A stretch of 40,736 nt of DNA from Cyanobacteriota bacterium. GTDB taxonomy: Bacteria > Cyanobacteriota > Cyanobacteriia > Cyanobacteriales > Microcoleaceae. Location of the stretch: contig JANYGO010000159.1 in the NCBI GenBank assembly GCA_025362325.1, forward strand, positions 1-40,736, in the 5' to 3' direction. The notes under the pieces were generated by a model. That model did not search any database and was not told the DNA's origin. It was given only the letters and a program-made list of their open reading frames with translations. The translations under genes and the position numbers were made by a program. The stretch's first letter is position 1. Every line of letters begins with the position of its first letter. This document shows positions 8,277 to 16,412 of the stretch, in pieces.

Positions 8277-10112
8277 ATGTACACTTATTCTCGGCTTAAG
8301 CGGGCTTTACTGGGTGAATCTCTCCCCACCAGTGCATCTATTCACGAACGGCTGAGCAACGCTACAGGACTAGCTGTTCTGGCTTCCGATGCACTGTCGT
8401 CTGTTGCCTACGCGACTCAAGAAACTCTGCTGGTGCTGTTACTAGCCGGGAGTAGCAGTTTGAGTTTATCGCTGCCTATTTCGGGAATTATTGTTTTACT
8501 GTTGGCGATCGTGGCGCTGTCTTACCGACAGACAATTAAAGCGTACCCCAACGGCGGCGGCGCTTACATTGTGGCGCGAGAAAACTTGGGTACTTATCCG
8601 GGTTTGATCGCAGCAGCTTCGCTGATGATTGACTACATCCTCACCGTAACAGTCAGTATTTCCGCTGGTATTGCCGCCTTGACTTCCGCAGTTCCCTCGT
8701 TGCGCCCCTATACCGTTGAACTGTGCTTAGTTTGTATTGTCCTGATCATGTTTGCCAATCTCAGGGGATTGCGGGAATCTGGCAAGATATTTATGGTTCC
8801 CACCTATGCGTTTATCGTTGGCATTTTTATCTTGATTGGTACGGGTTTGTACCAACAAGCAACAGGTCACGTTTTGCCAACTTTAGAAAATATTCCAGCG
8901 AAGGAATCTTTGGGATTGTTTCTGATCGCGCGCGCATTTGCGGCGGGTTGTACAGCCTTGACGGGAGTGGAAGCAATATCGGATGGAGTGTTGGCTTTCA
9001 AGCCTCCTGAATGGAAAAATGCGCGGCTGACTTTGACCTATTTGGGAGTAATTCTGGGATTTATGTTTTTGGGAATTAGTTACTTGGCTCATATTTATCA
9101 AGTGATTCCTAGAGAAGATGAAACGCTGCTTTCTGTGTTAGGAAAAGATATTTTTGGAGTCGGAATATTTTATTACTATTTACAGGCGGCAACTCTGTTG
9201 ATTTTGCTGTTGGCTGCGAATACGAGTTATGCGGATTTTCCGCGACTTTGTTATTTTTTGTCGCGGGACGGGTTTTTGCCGAGGCAGTTGTCGCTTTTGG
9301 GCGATCGACTGGTTTATTCTAATGGGATTAATCTGCTCAGCCTCTGCGCTGCTCTTTTAATTATCATCTTCCGAGGCGATACCACCGCCGTAATTCCGCT
9401 GTATGCGGTTGGAGTTTTCACTTCTTTTACTCTGTCGCAATCGGGAATGGTGATTCACTGGTTTAAGGAGCGAGGTAAAGGTTGGCAAGCTAGTGCTGTG
9501 ATGAACGGTATAGGTGCAGTAGCAACTACGCTTGTTTTGAGTGTAATTGTCGCTACCAAATTCCTTTTGGGAGCTTGGGTTGTGGTAGTAACTATTCCGA
9601 TCGTCGTCAGTTTATTTTTAGCTATTCGTCGGCACTATCGCTATGTGGCGGCTCGCTTGAGCATTCAGGGAATAGCACCTAGATCTTATCTTCCCATACC
9701 TAAAGTGAAGGCGGTGACACATCCGGCTGTGGTGTTAGTCGGACAGTTGCACCGGGGAACTTTGGATGCCCTCGATTATGCTCGTTTAATTTCTGATGAG
9801 GTTGTGGCGGTTCACGTAGATATTGGTTTGACCGATCGCGCAAAACTGCAAGCGGCTTGGCAAGATTTGCAATCTGACATTCCTTTGGAAATTCTGGAAT
9901 CGCCTTATCGTTCTGTTGGTGACGCTTTAACTCACTTTTTGACTTTGTTTGAAGAACAGCGGCCGGGAGTCTTTTTAACGCTGATTATTCCGGCGTTTGT
10001 GACGAAAAATTGGTGGGAGGGACTGCTGCACAATCAAACTGCTTTCTTTTTGAAGGCGGCATTGCGGGCTAAAAGAAGTCGGGTTGTCACAACGGTTAGA
10101 TATTATCTTTAA
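8277..10112 (+). CDS. APC-superfamily amino acid permease
   Basis: 611 residues. About twelve hydrophobic segments fill residues 30-465, beginning with the typical ASDALSSVAYATQETLLVLL segment and PNGGGAYIVARENLG, which match the APC family consensus around the substrate-binding unwound helix 1. A soluble tail of about 140 residues (from about 470) follows, with short beta/alpha-like segments (TLDALDYARLISDEVVAVHV) resembling the UspA-like tails of some APC permeases. It is an inner-membrane importer or exchanger, probably for amino acids or polyamines; the substrate is not determinable. The gene is co-directional with tyrA at a 67-base distance. Confidence 0.88.
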   Translation: MYTYSRLKRALLGESLPTSASIHERLSNATGLAVLASDALSSVAYATQETLLVLLLAGSSSLSLSLPISGIIVLLLAIVALSYRQTIKAYPNGGGAYIVARENLGTYPGLIAAASLMIDYILTVTVSISAGIAALTSAVPSLRPYTVELCLVCIVLIMFANLRGLRESGKIFMVPTYAFIVGIFILIGTGLYQQATGHVLPTLENIPAKESLGLFLIARAFAAGCTALTGVEAISDGVLAFKPPEWKNARLTLTYLGVILGFMFLGISYLAHIYQVIPREDETLLSVLGKDIFGVGIFYYYLQAATLLILLLAANTSYADFPRLCYFLSRDGFLPRQLSLLGDRLVYSNGINLLSLCAALLIIIFRGDTTAVIPLYAVGVFTSFTLSQSGMVIHWFKERGKGWQASAVMNGIGAVATTLVLSVIVATKFLLGAWVVVVTIPIVVSLFLAIRRHYRYVAARLSIQGIAPRSYLPIPKVKAVTHPAVVLVGQLHRGTLDALDYARLISDEVVAVHVDIGLTDRAKLQAAWQDLQSDIPLEILESPYRSVGDALTHFLTLFEEQRPGVFLTLIIPAFVTKNWWEGLLHNQTAFFLKAALRAKRSRVVTTVRYYL

Positions 10113-10150
10113 GTTATGAAAATTGGAATTATTTAGGAGACGCTGGGAAA

Positions 10151-10215
10151 AGAAACCGGGTTTCTGACCAAATTTTTTGCTTGCTGCGAAGTATTTAGGC
10201 AGAAACCCGGTTTCT
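10151..10215. repeat. Interspersed inverted repeat (AGAAACCGGGTTTCT type)
   Basis: AGAAACCGGGTTTCT (10151-10165) and its exact reverse complement AGAAACCCGGTTTCT (10201-10215) flank a 35-base spacer. Each arm is itself nearly palindromic, so either two small hairpins or one long hairpin can form. It lies between the permease and rtcB genes. This looks like a REP-type element; a role in transcript ends is possible but not shown. Confidence 0.8.
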
Positions 10216-10388
10216 GATACTCGCTGGCGGTTGACATATCAAAAATGATGTGCCACGATCGCCATAATTAGATAAGTGGCCTTCAACTTGTCTCTAAAAA
10301 GATTGCGGCTGCTGAACCAAAGTCTTTTAACAACTACAACATCTCTTCAATTTGTGGGGGTTGCTCTGCAACCCGCAACAGACTACTT

Positions 10389-11972
10389 ATGCAGCAGCCA
10401 AAAAACTTGAACAGGCTTTTGCGAGCTTTGTCTCGGCAAGGTCTAGATGTGAGTTACAACAACAAAGTCTACTCGATTTGTCTCAATAGTTCTCTGAAAG
10501 AAAACTGGCAAGATGCCAGTTCCACAACAACAGAAAACAGTGAAAATGTTGGTGCTAGAGAAAACTGGCAAGATGCCAGTTCTACAACAGAAAACAGTGA
10601 AAATGTTTTTGCTACAAGAGAAAACAGTGTAGATGCCAGTTCCATAACAGCAGAAGTTTTGCTCCCAGAGGGTTTTCCGGTGGAAGCAAAGGCGCTCAAA
10701 CAGTTGGTAAATTTGGCGAATGTTCGACACCCTCAAGGTGGCTGCGTTTGTCGTGCCTGCGCTACTCCTGACTTCCATCCGGGGGATGCGGGAGTGGCAA
10801 TTGGCTCGATCGCCCAAACTGACAAAATGGTGATTCCAGCGGCTGTCGGTTCCGATATTAACTGCGGGATGCGCTTACACGTTGCTGATTTGTCGATCGA
10901 ACAATTCCTCAGTCAGCGCGATCGATTTGTAGAATTGATGAAAGGCGATTATTTCTTCGGTACTCGCGATGTCAGCATGACTGCAAAAACCGCTCGCGCG
11001 ATGTTCCAACACGGGATACCCGGATGGCTGGATGCTATGCAGGAGTTGGCAATTGGTAGCGTGGCAAATTCTGATTTCGAGCAGTTGGCGCAAGAGTGCG
11101 ATCGCACTTTTCTCGGCGGTTCCATGAATGGCGATGTCAAATGGGCTCCCGAAGAATTAGTCCCAAATGACGGCTTAGTAAGGGATGGCGGGTTAGCTAC
11201 CATCGGCGGCGGCAATCATTTTGTAGAAATTCAAGTGGTTGAGGAAGTTGTCGATCGAGCTACGGCTTATACTTGGGGAGTTCGATCGGGACAAATCGCT
11301 TTTATGATTCACTCCGGTTCGCGGAATGTCGGCAAATACATCGGCGGTATGTGGCGCGATCAAGCTGGCGAAGCCTGGCCGAAAACCCTAAAATACCCTG
11401 AATCCGGGCTGTTTCCACTGTCTGTCGAAGCCAATCCCGAACTTGTGAGCAGCTACCTACAAGCGGAAGCAACGGCCGCCAATTACGGTTTTATCAACCG
11501 TTTGTTGCTAGCAGAACTTCTGCGACTGCGTTTGCGGCAAGTTTTCGGGGATGTGGAAGCTCCTTTAGTTTACGATTTGCCTCACAATATTACTTTAGCT
11601 GAAGGTGCGGGTTGGGTGACTCGCAAAGGTGCTTGTCCGGCAGATTCTGGCCAGCCTGTAATTGTACCTGGTTCGATGGGGGCACCGTCTTATTTGCTAG
11701 TTGGTTTGGGAAACGATCGATTTTTGCGATCGGCTTCTCACGGTGCAGGAAGAGCGCGATCGCGATTTGATCTCAGTCGCCAAGGTGCTGACCAAACTGA
11801 TGCAGCTTTGGGATTAACCGGCGTAGATTGCATTACCTTGCGCGAAGAACGTAGAATCGAAGAAGCCCCGGCAGCTTACAAACCAATTCAACCAGTAATT
11901 GACGTTCAGGTGGAGGCACAAATGGTGGGGATAGTCGCTAAAATGAAGCCAGTGTTAACATTTAAAGCCTAG
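10389..11972 (+). CDS. rtcB: RtcB-family RNA ligase-like protein with in-frame repeat insertion
   Basis: 527 residues of the RtcB family, GTP- and Mn-dependent ligases that join 2',3'-cyclic phosphate or 3'-phosphate RNA ends to 5'-OH ends. Visible family motifs include GGCVCRACATPDFHPGDAGVAIGS, VGSDINCGMRLHV (metal-binding D and C), GGGNHFVEIQ, MIHSGSRNVGKY, and SHGAGRARSRFDL, whose histidine is the guanylylated position. The core looks intact. Odd feature: residues about 36-88 are a low-complexity block (three imperfect 20-residue units with KENWQDASS-TTENSENV) made by a DNA repeat, placed between VYSICLNSS and AEVLLPEGFP, which I recall as nearly adjacent in relatives. The insertion is near the N-terminus, so activity may survive. 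Confidence 0.92.
   Translation: MQQPKNLNRLLRALSRQGLDVSYNNKVYSICLNSSLKENWQDASSTTTENSENVGARENWQDASSTTENSENVFATRENSVDASSITAEVLLPEGFPVEAKALKQLVNLANVRHPQGGCVCRACATPDFHPGDAGVAIGSIAQTDKMVIPAAVGSDINCGMRLHVADLSIEQFLSQRDRFVELMKGDYFFGTRDVSMTAKTARAMFQHGIPGWLDAMQELAIGSVANSDFEQLAQECDRTFLGGSMNGDVKWAPEELVPNDGLVRDGGLATIGGGNHFVEIQVVEEVVDRATAYTWGVRSGQIAFMIHSGSRNVGKYIGGMWRDQAGEAWPKTLKYPESGLFPLSVEANPELVSSYLQAEATAANYGFINRLLLAELLRLRLRQVFGDVEAPLVYDLPHNITLAEGAGWVTRKGACPADSGQPVIVPGSMGAPSYLLVGLGNDRFLRSASHGAGRARSRFDLSRQGADQTDAALGLTGVDCITLREERRIEEAPAAYKPIQPVIDVQVEAQMVGIVAKMKPVLTFKA
10499..10655 (+). repeat. Three 60-base tandem repeat units inside rtcB, with hairpin core
   Basis: Units begin at 10499, 10559 and 10619, each starting AGAAAACTGGCAAGATG or a variant. 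The first two contain ACTGGCAAGATGCCAGT, an inverted repeat with 7-base arms (ACTGGCA/TGCCAGT). Unit lengths stay in multiples of three so that rtcB remains open: unit 2 lacks one ACA triplet present in unit 1 and compensates further on. The third copy is diverged. The minus-strand translation (GTGILPVF-like) is one I know as a common by-product of a dispersed cyanobacterial palindrome of the GGCAAGATGCC type. Confidence 0.85.
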
Positions 11973-12102
11973 GCTGGCTTTCTTTGTTCCTGCTCAAAAA
12001 CTGATTTCACGAACAGCTAAGATGACAGTTCCCAAAGACAACTTCACAACCTGTGAAAATAAGTATAATATCATGTCCGGTCGATTCACCGCAATCATAT
12101 TA

Positions 12103-12164
12103 GGTTCGTAGTGCGGACTTTAGTCCGCTTGCATCCGAGCGGACTGAAGTCCGCACTACGAACC
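12103..12164. repeat. Long-hairpin interspersed repeat (TTCGTAGTG-GGACT family), copy 1
   Basis: GGTTCGTAGTGCGGACTT at the left and its complement AAGTCCGCACTACGAACC at the right form arms of roughly 28 bases; each arm also contains a small hairpin (GCGGACTTTAGTCCGC). It lies between rtcB and the ABC exporter. Relatives occur at 14021, 14625, 19659, 35720 and 39882. Confidence 0.85.
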
Positions 12165-12234
12165 GTTTTTATTACGAGTAATCGATCTAAGCTGATATAA
12201 AATCTAAAACTCGTCCAATTATCCCCATCCTAAA

Positions 12235-14016
12235 TTGTCACCAAATCAATCAAAACCTGTCCATCCCCTCAAGCGACTGCTGAAATACGGGCGGCGCTAC
12301 CGCCTGAAAACTTGGCTAGCAAGTATTTGCTCGCTGCTGAATAAATTCTTCGATTTAGCGCCGCCAGCATTAATCGGGATTGCCGTTGATGTGGTAGTGA
12401 AACAGCAAGATTCTATTCTCGCTCAATGGGGCATAAAAGATGTCTTTTGGCAACTGGCAATTATCACTCTTGTGAGCGCGATTGTTTGGACGCTGGAATC
12501 TATTTTTGAATATGCCTATGATTATTTGTGGCGCAATTTGGCTCAGGATATCGAACACGATTTGCGTTTGGAAGCTTACAGCCATTTGCAAGAATTAGAA
12601 TTAGCTTATTTTGAAGAACGCAGCACGGGTGGTTTGATTTCTATTCTTAACGATGATATCAATCAACTCGAACGTTTTTTGGACGGTGGCGCTAATGAGG
12701 TGATTCAGGTAATTACAACGGTTATCGTGATTGGTGCGGCTTTTTTTGCTGCATCTCCTGGAGTTGCGGCTCTGTCAATGCTGCCGATTCCTTTTATTAT
12801 TTGGGGTTCGATCGCCTTTCAAAATCGCCTCGCTCCTCTCTATGCTGATGTGCGGGAAAAGGTGAGTTTTCTCAACGGCCAATTGTCGAATAATTTGACG
12901 GGAATTACTACTATTAAAAGTTTTACTTCTGAGGATTATGAAACTGGGCGCATCGAAACACAAAGTCACGCTTATCGGCAAAGTAACCGCAGGGCGATCG
13001 CACTTTCGGCTGCTTTTATTCCGCTGATTCGGATTGTGATTTTCTTGGGGTTTATTGCAACGCTATTTCTGGGCGGTTTGGAGGTGGTGGCGGGCCGGTT
13101 GTCTGTGGGAACTTACAGCGTTTTGGTGTTTTTGACCCAGAGGTTGCTGTGGCCGCTGACTCGGCTGGGTGATACTATGGATCGATACCAGCGCGCCATG
13201 GCTTCTACTAATCGGGTGATGAATTTGTTGGATACGCCGATCGCAATTCGCACGGGCGATATTCGGCTGCCGGTTAGTTCGATTAAAGGTGAGCTACAAT
13301 TTAAAAATGTTACATTTTATTACAATCAAAGAAAACCGATTTTGCAGTATTTTTCCCTGACTCTGGCGGCGGGAAAAACTACTGCGATTGTTGGCGCGAC
13401 TGGTTCGGGGAAAAGTACGCTGGTGAAACTAATCTTGAGGCTGTACGAGGTACAGTACGGCAAGATTTATCTGGATGGCATAGAATTAACTAATCTGAAT
13501 TTAAAAGATTTGCGCAGAGCGATCGGATTGGTGAGTCAAGATGTATTCTTGTTTCACGGTACGGTGGCGGAAAATATTGCTTACGGCAGTTTTGAGGCTA
13601 GCGATCGAGAAATAGTAAATGCTGCTCAAATTGCGGAGGCTCACGAGTTTATCGCGCAATTGCCGGACGGTTACAAGACTATTGTAGGGGAACGCGGTCA
13701 AAAATTGTCGGGGGGACAGCGGCAGCGCATTGCCATTGCGAGGGCTGTTTTGAAGAATCCGCCGATTTTGATTCTTGATGAAGCTACTTCAGCGGTGGAT
13801 AACGAGACGGAGGCGGCAATTCAGCGATCGCTCGAACGAATTACCAAGAATCGGACTACAATTGCGATCGCCCACCGTCTTTCTACTGTCCGCAATGCCG
13901 ATTGCATTTTTGTCATGGAAGAGGGGCGAGTGGTAGAATCGGGGCAGCACGAACAACTTATCGAACACGATGGAGTTTATGCGTCGCTCTGGCGCGTGCA
14001 ATCTGGTATAAGATAA
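12235..14016 (+). CDS. ABC exporter, fused permease and ATPase
   Basis: 593 residues: a six-helix transmembrane domain (about 20-320), then a nucleotide-binding domain (about 345-590). Walker A is GATGSGKST, the signature is [15 protein letters not shown], Walker B is [12 protein letters not shown], and the H-loop histidine is in [14 protein letters not shown]. This is a half-transporter that must dimerise, of the MsbA/lipid- or multidrug-exporter type; the substrate is unknown. The start is TTG at 12235 (TTGTCACCAAAT); no ATG lies near enough in frame without losing N-terminal sequence typical of the group ([11 protein letters not shown]). Hairpin repeats flank it on both sides. Confidence 0.9.
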   Translation: MSPNQSKPVHPLKRLLKYGRRYRLKTWLASICSLLNKFFDLAPPALIGIAVDVVVKQQDSILAQWGIKDVFWQLAIITLVSAIVWTLESIFEYAYDYLWRNLAQDIEHDLRLEAYSHLQELELAYFEERSTGGLISILNDDINQLERFLDGGANEVIQVITTVIVIGAAFFAASPGVAALSMLPIPFIIWGSIAFQNRLAPLYADVREKVSFLNGQLSNNLTGITTIKSFTSEDYETGRIETQSHAYRQSNRRAIALSAAFIPLIRIVIFLGFIATLFLGGLEVVAGRLSVGTYSVLVFLTQRLLWPLTRLGDTMDRYQRAMASTNRVMNLLDTPIAIRTGDIRLPVSSIKGELQFKNVTFYYNQRKPILQYFSLTLAAGKTTAIVGATGSGKSTLVKLILRLYEVQYGKIYLDGIELTNLNLKDLRRAIGLVSQDVFLFHGTVAENIAYGSFEASDREIVNAAQIAEAHEFIAQLPDGYKTIVGERGQKLSGGQRQRIAIARAVLKNPPILILDEATSAVDNETEAAIQRSLERITKNRTTIAIAHRLSTVRNADCIFVMEEGRVVESGQHEQLIEHDGVYASLWRVQSGIR

Positions 14017-14020
14017 GCAT

Positions 14021-14120
14021 GGTTTGTAGTCAGGACTTTAGTCCTTAAAGCCAGCATGAGAGGACTAAAGTCCTCACTACGAACTGTAGGAGAGCACTAA
14101 AGTCCTCACTACGAACTGCA
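14021..14120. repeat. Hairpin repeat family, copy 2 (partly duplicated)
   Basis: GGTTTGTAGTCAGGACTTTA at 14021 pairs with AAAGTCCTCACTACGAAC at 14065-14083, and a second right-hand arm (TAAAGTCCTCACTACGAAC) follows, ending near 14118. One arm has thus been duplicated. The element follows the stop of the ABC exporter by 4 bases and precedes the next gene. Confidence 0.8.
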
Positions 14121-14151
14121 ACATATTAGTTTATACAAGCAAAGAGAGAAA

Positions 14152-14589
14152 ATGTTTTTATTTGGCAGCCCTGATTCCGAACAAAAAAATGAGAATAACT
14201 GGCGTCGCAAGTTAGATAAATTTGTGAAAGCCAACAAACAAGAATTGGCGGCTTTAGCTTGGGGGCTGTTTCTGGAAAGGGGAGAAGAAAGTGACGATAT
14301 TTTGGGGATAGATGTTGCAGGCACGCCGCGTTTCGTATACTGTAAAAAAGAGGCTGTCGAAGAGTTAAACCGTCAAGTCAAAAGTCATATTCAGGAAATT
14401 ATCGGAGTGCTGAACGCTCACAAACCCGATAAAGAGGTGGCGATTGTGGCGATCGGCGAAGGTGAAATCAAGCTAATTTTGTTTGAAATTGACCCCGCAC
14501 CTCCTGATTGTTTTGAAATTGCAGCAGCGGATGTCGATACATTGATCGATCGCCTGGAAAAGCAAATGGCTGAATATATCAAAGGATAG
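14152..14589 (+). CDS. Conserved cyanobacterial small protein, possibly CcmS-like
   Basis: 145 residues, soluble, acidic, with no signal peptide. NNWRRKLDKFVKANKQELAALAWGLFLERGE near the start and DTLIDRLEKQM at the end are the most distinctive parts, with LGIDVAGTPRFVYC in between. I recall a widespread cyanobacterial family of this length and motif order, some members of which are annotated as the beta-carboxysome assembly chaperone CcmS, but I cannot verify that and no carboxysome genes are in this window. A purine-rich AGAGAG just precedes the ATG at 14152. The gene lies between two hairpin repeats, so it is probably its own unit. The call as a real gene is firm; the function is tentative. 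Confidence 0.75.
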   Translation: MFLFGSPDSEQKNENNWRRKLDKFVKANKQELAALAWGLFLERGEESDDILGIDVAGTPRFVYCKKEAVEELNRQVKSHIQEIIGVLNAHKPDKEVAIVAIGEGEIKLILFEIDPAPPDCFEIAAADVDTLIDRLEKQMAEYIKG

Positions 14590-14624
14590 ATCGTATCCAA
14601 TCCAGTTAAAAAAATGCTAATTAA

Positions 14625-14681
14625 GTTCGTAGTGAGGACTTTAGTCCTCAGAAGATCAGGACTAAAGTCCTTACTACGAAC
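14625..14681. repeat. Hairpin repeat family, copy 3
   Basis: GTTCGTAGTGAGGACTTTAG (left) and CTAAAGTCCTTACTACGAAC (right) form an inverted repeat with about 20-base arms around a short GAAGATCAGG-like centre. It sits between convergent genes ending at 14589 (plus) and 14702 (minus), a position suited to a bidirectional transcript end, although there is no clear T-tract. Confidence 0.85.
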
Positions 14682-14701
14682 CAATTTTGTTGTTTTCGAT
14701 A

Positions 14702-15637
14702 TCAAAACAACCAGCAATCAAAATAACCAGCGGGTGGCGCATCGTCTGTAAAAACTTGAGCTTGGTCTAAATTAGGTATAATTTCAGCTAATTCTGCACC
14801 TGTTTTCACCTCAAGAGCTCTGTCTGTCAAAGAAAACGAAAATTCATGCCCATCTTGCAAATATTTTGCTCTCAAAAGAATCTCGTCTTTCTCTAAAATA
14901 GGGCCGTTAGTCCCAATTAAAACACTATTAATATTCTTCCAAGGGCAGACGCATACCTGAGAAAACACACTTTGAAAAGTCTTAACTTTTTGGGCATAAA
15001 ACTCATCTCTTTGCAGCAGATTTACTAGCACAACTCCTGCGGTTGACAAGTGTTTTTTGCAAAGTTCATAAAATTCTTTGGTTGCCAGCCGATGCGGAAA
15101 GTAGCCGTTGCCAAAAAACACGTCTGTCATAATTATATCGTACTGAATATCTGGGCTTTGCTGTTCTAGGTATTCTCTCCCATCCTGGATTGCGACGGTT
15201 AGTCTGTCGTCGAACTGCACTCCAAAACACTGTATGGCTGCTGAAATTGCGATCGCATCTACATCCGCACATTCTACAACAGTTTCCGGCAAATAATGGT
15301 GCAAAACCAACGGAATTCTGCCGCCGCCAAACCCAGCTATGTAAACTTTTTTAGGTTGATTTTGCCACACTAAACCCAACATCATCGCTTGGGTATATTC
15401 TGAAACTAAATGCAGGGGATTGTTGAGGGAAAATACAGATTGCAATAAATCTGTATGCAAATTCACCTTTTCTACCAAACACAGCTTAATTTGACCTTTG
15501 TCTTTTCTAACTGCAACATACTGAGATCCAGAATCTTTGCAAAAAATAACTCCATCCGGCTGTTGTTGCACCCAAGCCAGCCGCTGTTGAATATTCGCTA
15601 AATTGAGAGTTTGCCAATTCTTATGTTCGTCAATCAT
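14702..15637 (-). CDS. Spermidine-synthase-like methyltransferase-fold protein
   Basis: 311 residues with a Rossmann methyltransferase/SpeE fold. VYIAGFGGGRIPLVLHHY is the nucleoside-binding GxGxG loop, VVECADVDAIAISAA holds the acidic residue for ribose binding, AIQDGREYLEQ follows, and YDIIMTDVFFGNGYFPHRLATKEFY matches the SpeE catalytic-aspartate region. The first 90 residues are a variable beta-rich part. Such proteins are annotated as spermidine synthase or fused methyltransferase. Whether the polyamine substrate residues are complete cannot be judged by eye, so a general aminopropyl- or methyltransferase role is safer. It ends near 14702, convergent with the small gene before it. Confidence 0.75.
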   Translation of the reverse strand: MIDEHKNWQTLNLANIQQRLAWVQQQPDGVIFCKDSGSQYVAVRKDKGQIKLCLVEKVNLHTDLLQSVFSLNNPLHLVSEYTQAMMLGLVWQNQPKKVYIAGFGGGRIPLVLHHYLPETVVECADVDAIAISAAIQCFGVQFDDRLTVAIQDGREYLEQQSPDIQYDIIMTDVFFGNGYFPHRLATKEFYELCKKHLSTAGVVLVNLLQRDEFYAQKVKTFQSVFSQVCVCPWKNINSVLIGTNGPILEKDEILLRAKYLQDGHEFSFSLTDRALEVKTGAELAEIIPNLDQAQVFTDDAPPAGYFDCWLF

Positions 15638-15652
15638 TTATAGGAAGGAAGA

Positions 15653-15680
15653 GTTGACAGTTGACAGTTGACAGTTGACA
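15653..15680. repeat. Heptamer tandem repeat (GTTGACA x4)
   Basis: Four perfect copies of GTTGACA just upstream of the spermidine-synthase-like gene (start 15637). This is a short tandemly repeated repetitive sequence typical of filamentous cyanobacteria. The same heptamer in another phase occurs at 26836-26870 and in reverse complement at 38703-38716. Confidence 0.9.
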
Positions 15681-15687
15681 GTTTTGT

Positions 15688-15745
15688 AGGGTGTGTCGCC
15701 ATAAATAATCCCTAAATTAGACCGATAACCTGATAGCGACGCACC
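15688..15745. repeat. Dispersed inverted repeat (GGTGTGTCGC / GCGACGCACC)
   Basis: GTAGGGTGTGTCGCC and TAGCGACGCACCTT are near-complementary arms around about 30 bases. A related GGGTGCGTCA/TGACGCACC element lies at 26732-26820. The location is intergenic, between the divergent-to-tandem minus-strand genes. Confidence 0.6.
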
Positions 15746-15798
15746 TTATACATAATATTTTATGCAATCATGAAAAACCATGAGATAAATTAAGCCGA

Positions 15799-16398
15799 TT
15801 ACAGCCGCTTGTACGCCACCAAATCCAAACCAGAAATCGAAAGTTCCATTTTTTCCCAATCTTGCTTATCACCTGTTAACTTTTCAAACGCTGCTGCGGT
15901 GAGCAAAATCTCTCCCCGTTCCGCCAAATCCTCTCCCAGCTTGGAGGCTAGATTAAATTCCGATCCGTACATATCCTCTCCTTCCAGCATCAAAACATCG
16001 CCGCAGCCAATACCAATGCAGAGGTAAATATCCATCTCCGGCGGCAAAGTTGTATTGACAGCCGCTGTTTGCTTGAGTGAGTCGAGGGCAGCTTGCACGG
16101 CCGATTTTACATCGGGAAACACTGCAAAAATATTGTCTGCTTCTTCCTTGACTACAGTGCCACCGTATTCGGAAATTATCGGTTTAACAATGGCGTGCAT
16201 CCGGTGAATCATTGCTAGAAAATGGATGATGCCGTAGCGGACAGTCGTTCGCGAGAATCCCGACATATCCATTACTAGGATCGTGTGTTCTTGACGGAAA
16301 GTTGCATTAATTTTGGCATCAATTTCGGCCATGTTTTCGGGATGTTCGTTTCTTTCTTGCAGCAGCTTTTCCAAGTTTGTGCGGTTATTTGTTTTCAT
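15799..16398 (-). CDS. Class III nucleotide cyclase domain protein, probably catalytically impaired
   Basis: 199 residues, nearly all one cyclase homology domain preceded by a 38-residue helical lead. The metal aspartates are present at D44 (LVMDMSGFSR) and D88 (KEEADNIFAVF). GCGDVLMLEG and DMYGSEFNLASKLGEDL are the later motifs. In the N-x-x-x-R motif the asparagine is kept (N149) but the transition-state arginine is lysine (K153), so cyclase activity is doubtful. The gene follows the response regulator by 14 bases on the same strand, so it is likely the partner or output module of that receiver. No separate sensor domain or membrane segment is present. Confidence 0.82.
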   Translation of the reverse strand: MKTNNRTNLEKLLQERNEHPENMAEIDAKINATFRQEHTILVMDMSGFSRTTVRYGIIHFLAMIHRMHAIVKPIISEYGGTVVKEEADNIFAVFPDVKSAVQAALDSLKQTAAVNTTLPPEMDIYLCIGIGCGDVLMLEGEDMYGSEFNLASKLGEDLAERGEILLTAAAFEKLTGDKQDWEKMELSISGLDLVAYKRL

Positions 16399-16412
16399 TT
16401 GAGTTTAATTAA

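Noticed and set aside
10443..10817. Minus-strand frames with ELASCQFS/TGILPVF strings
   Set aside because: These are translations of the repeat element inside rtcB, not proteins.
12103..14681. CRISPR-like array formed by similar repeats near 12.1, 14.0 and 14.6 kb
   Set aside because: The spacing is irregular, genes lie between the copies, no cas genes are present, and the units are long inverted repeats.
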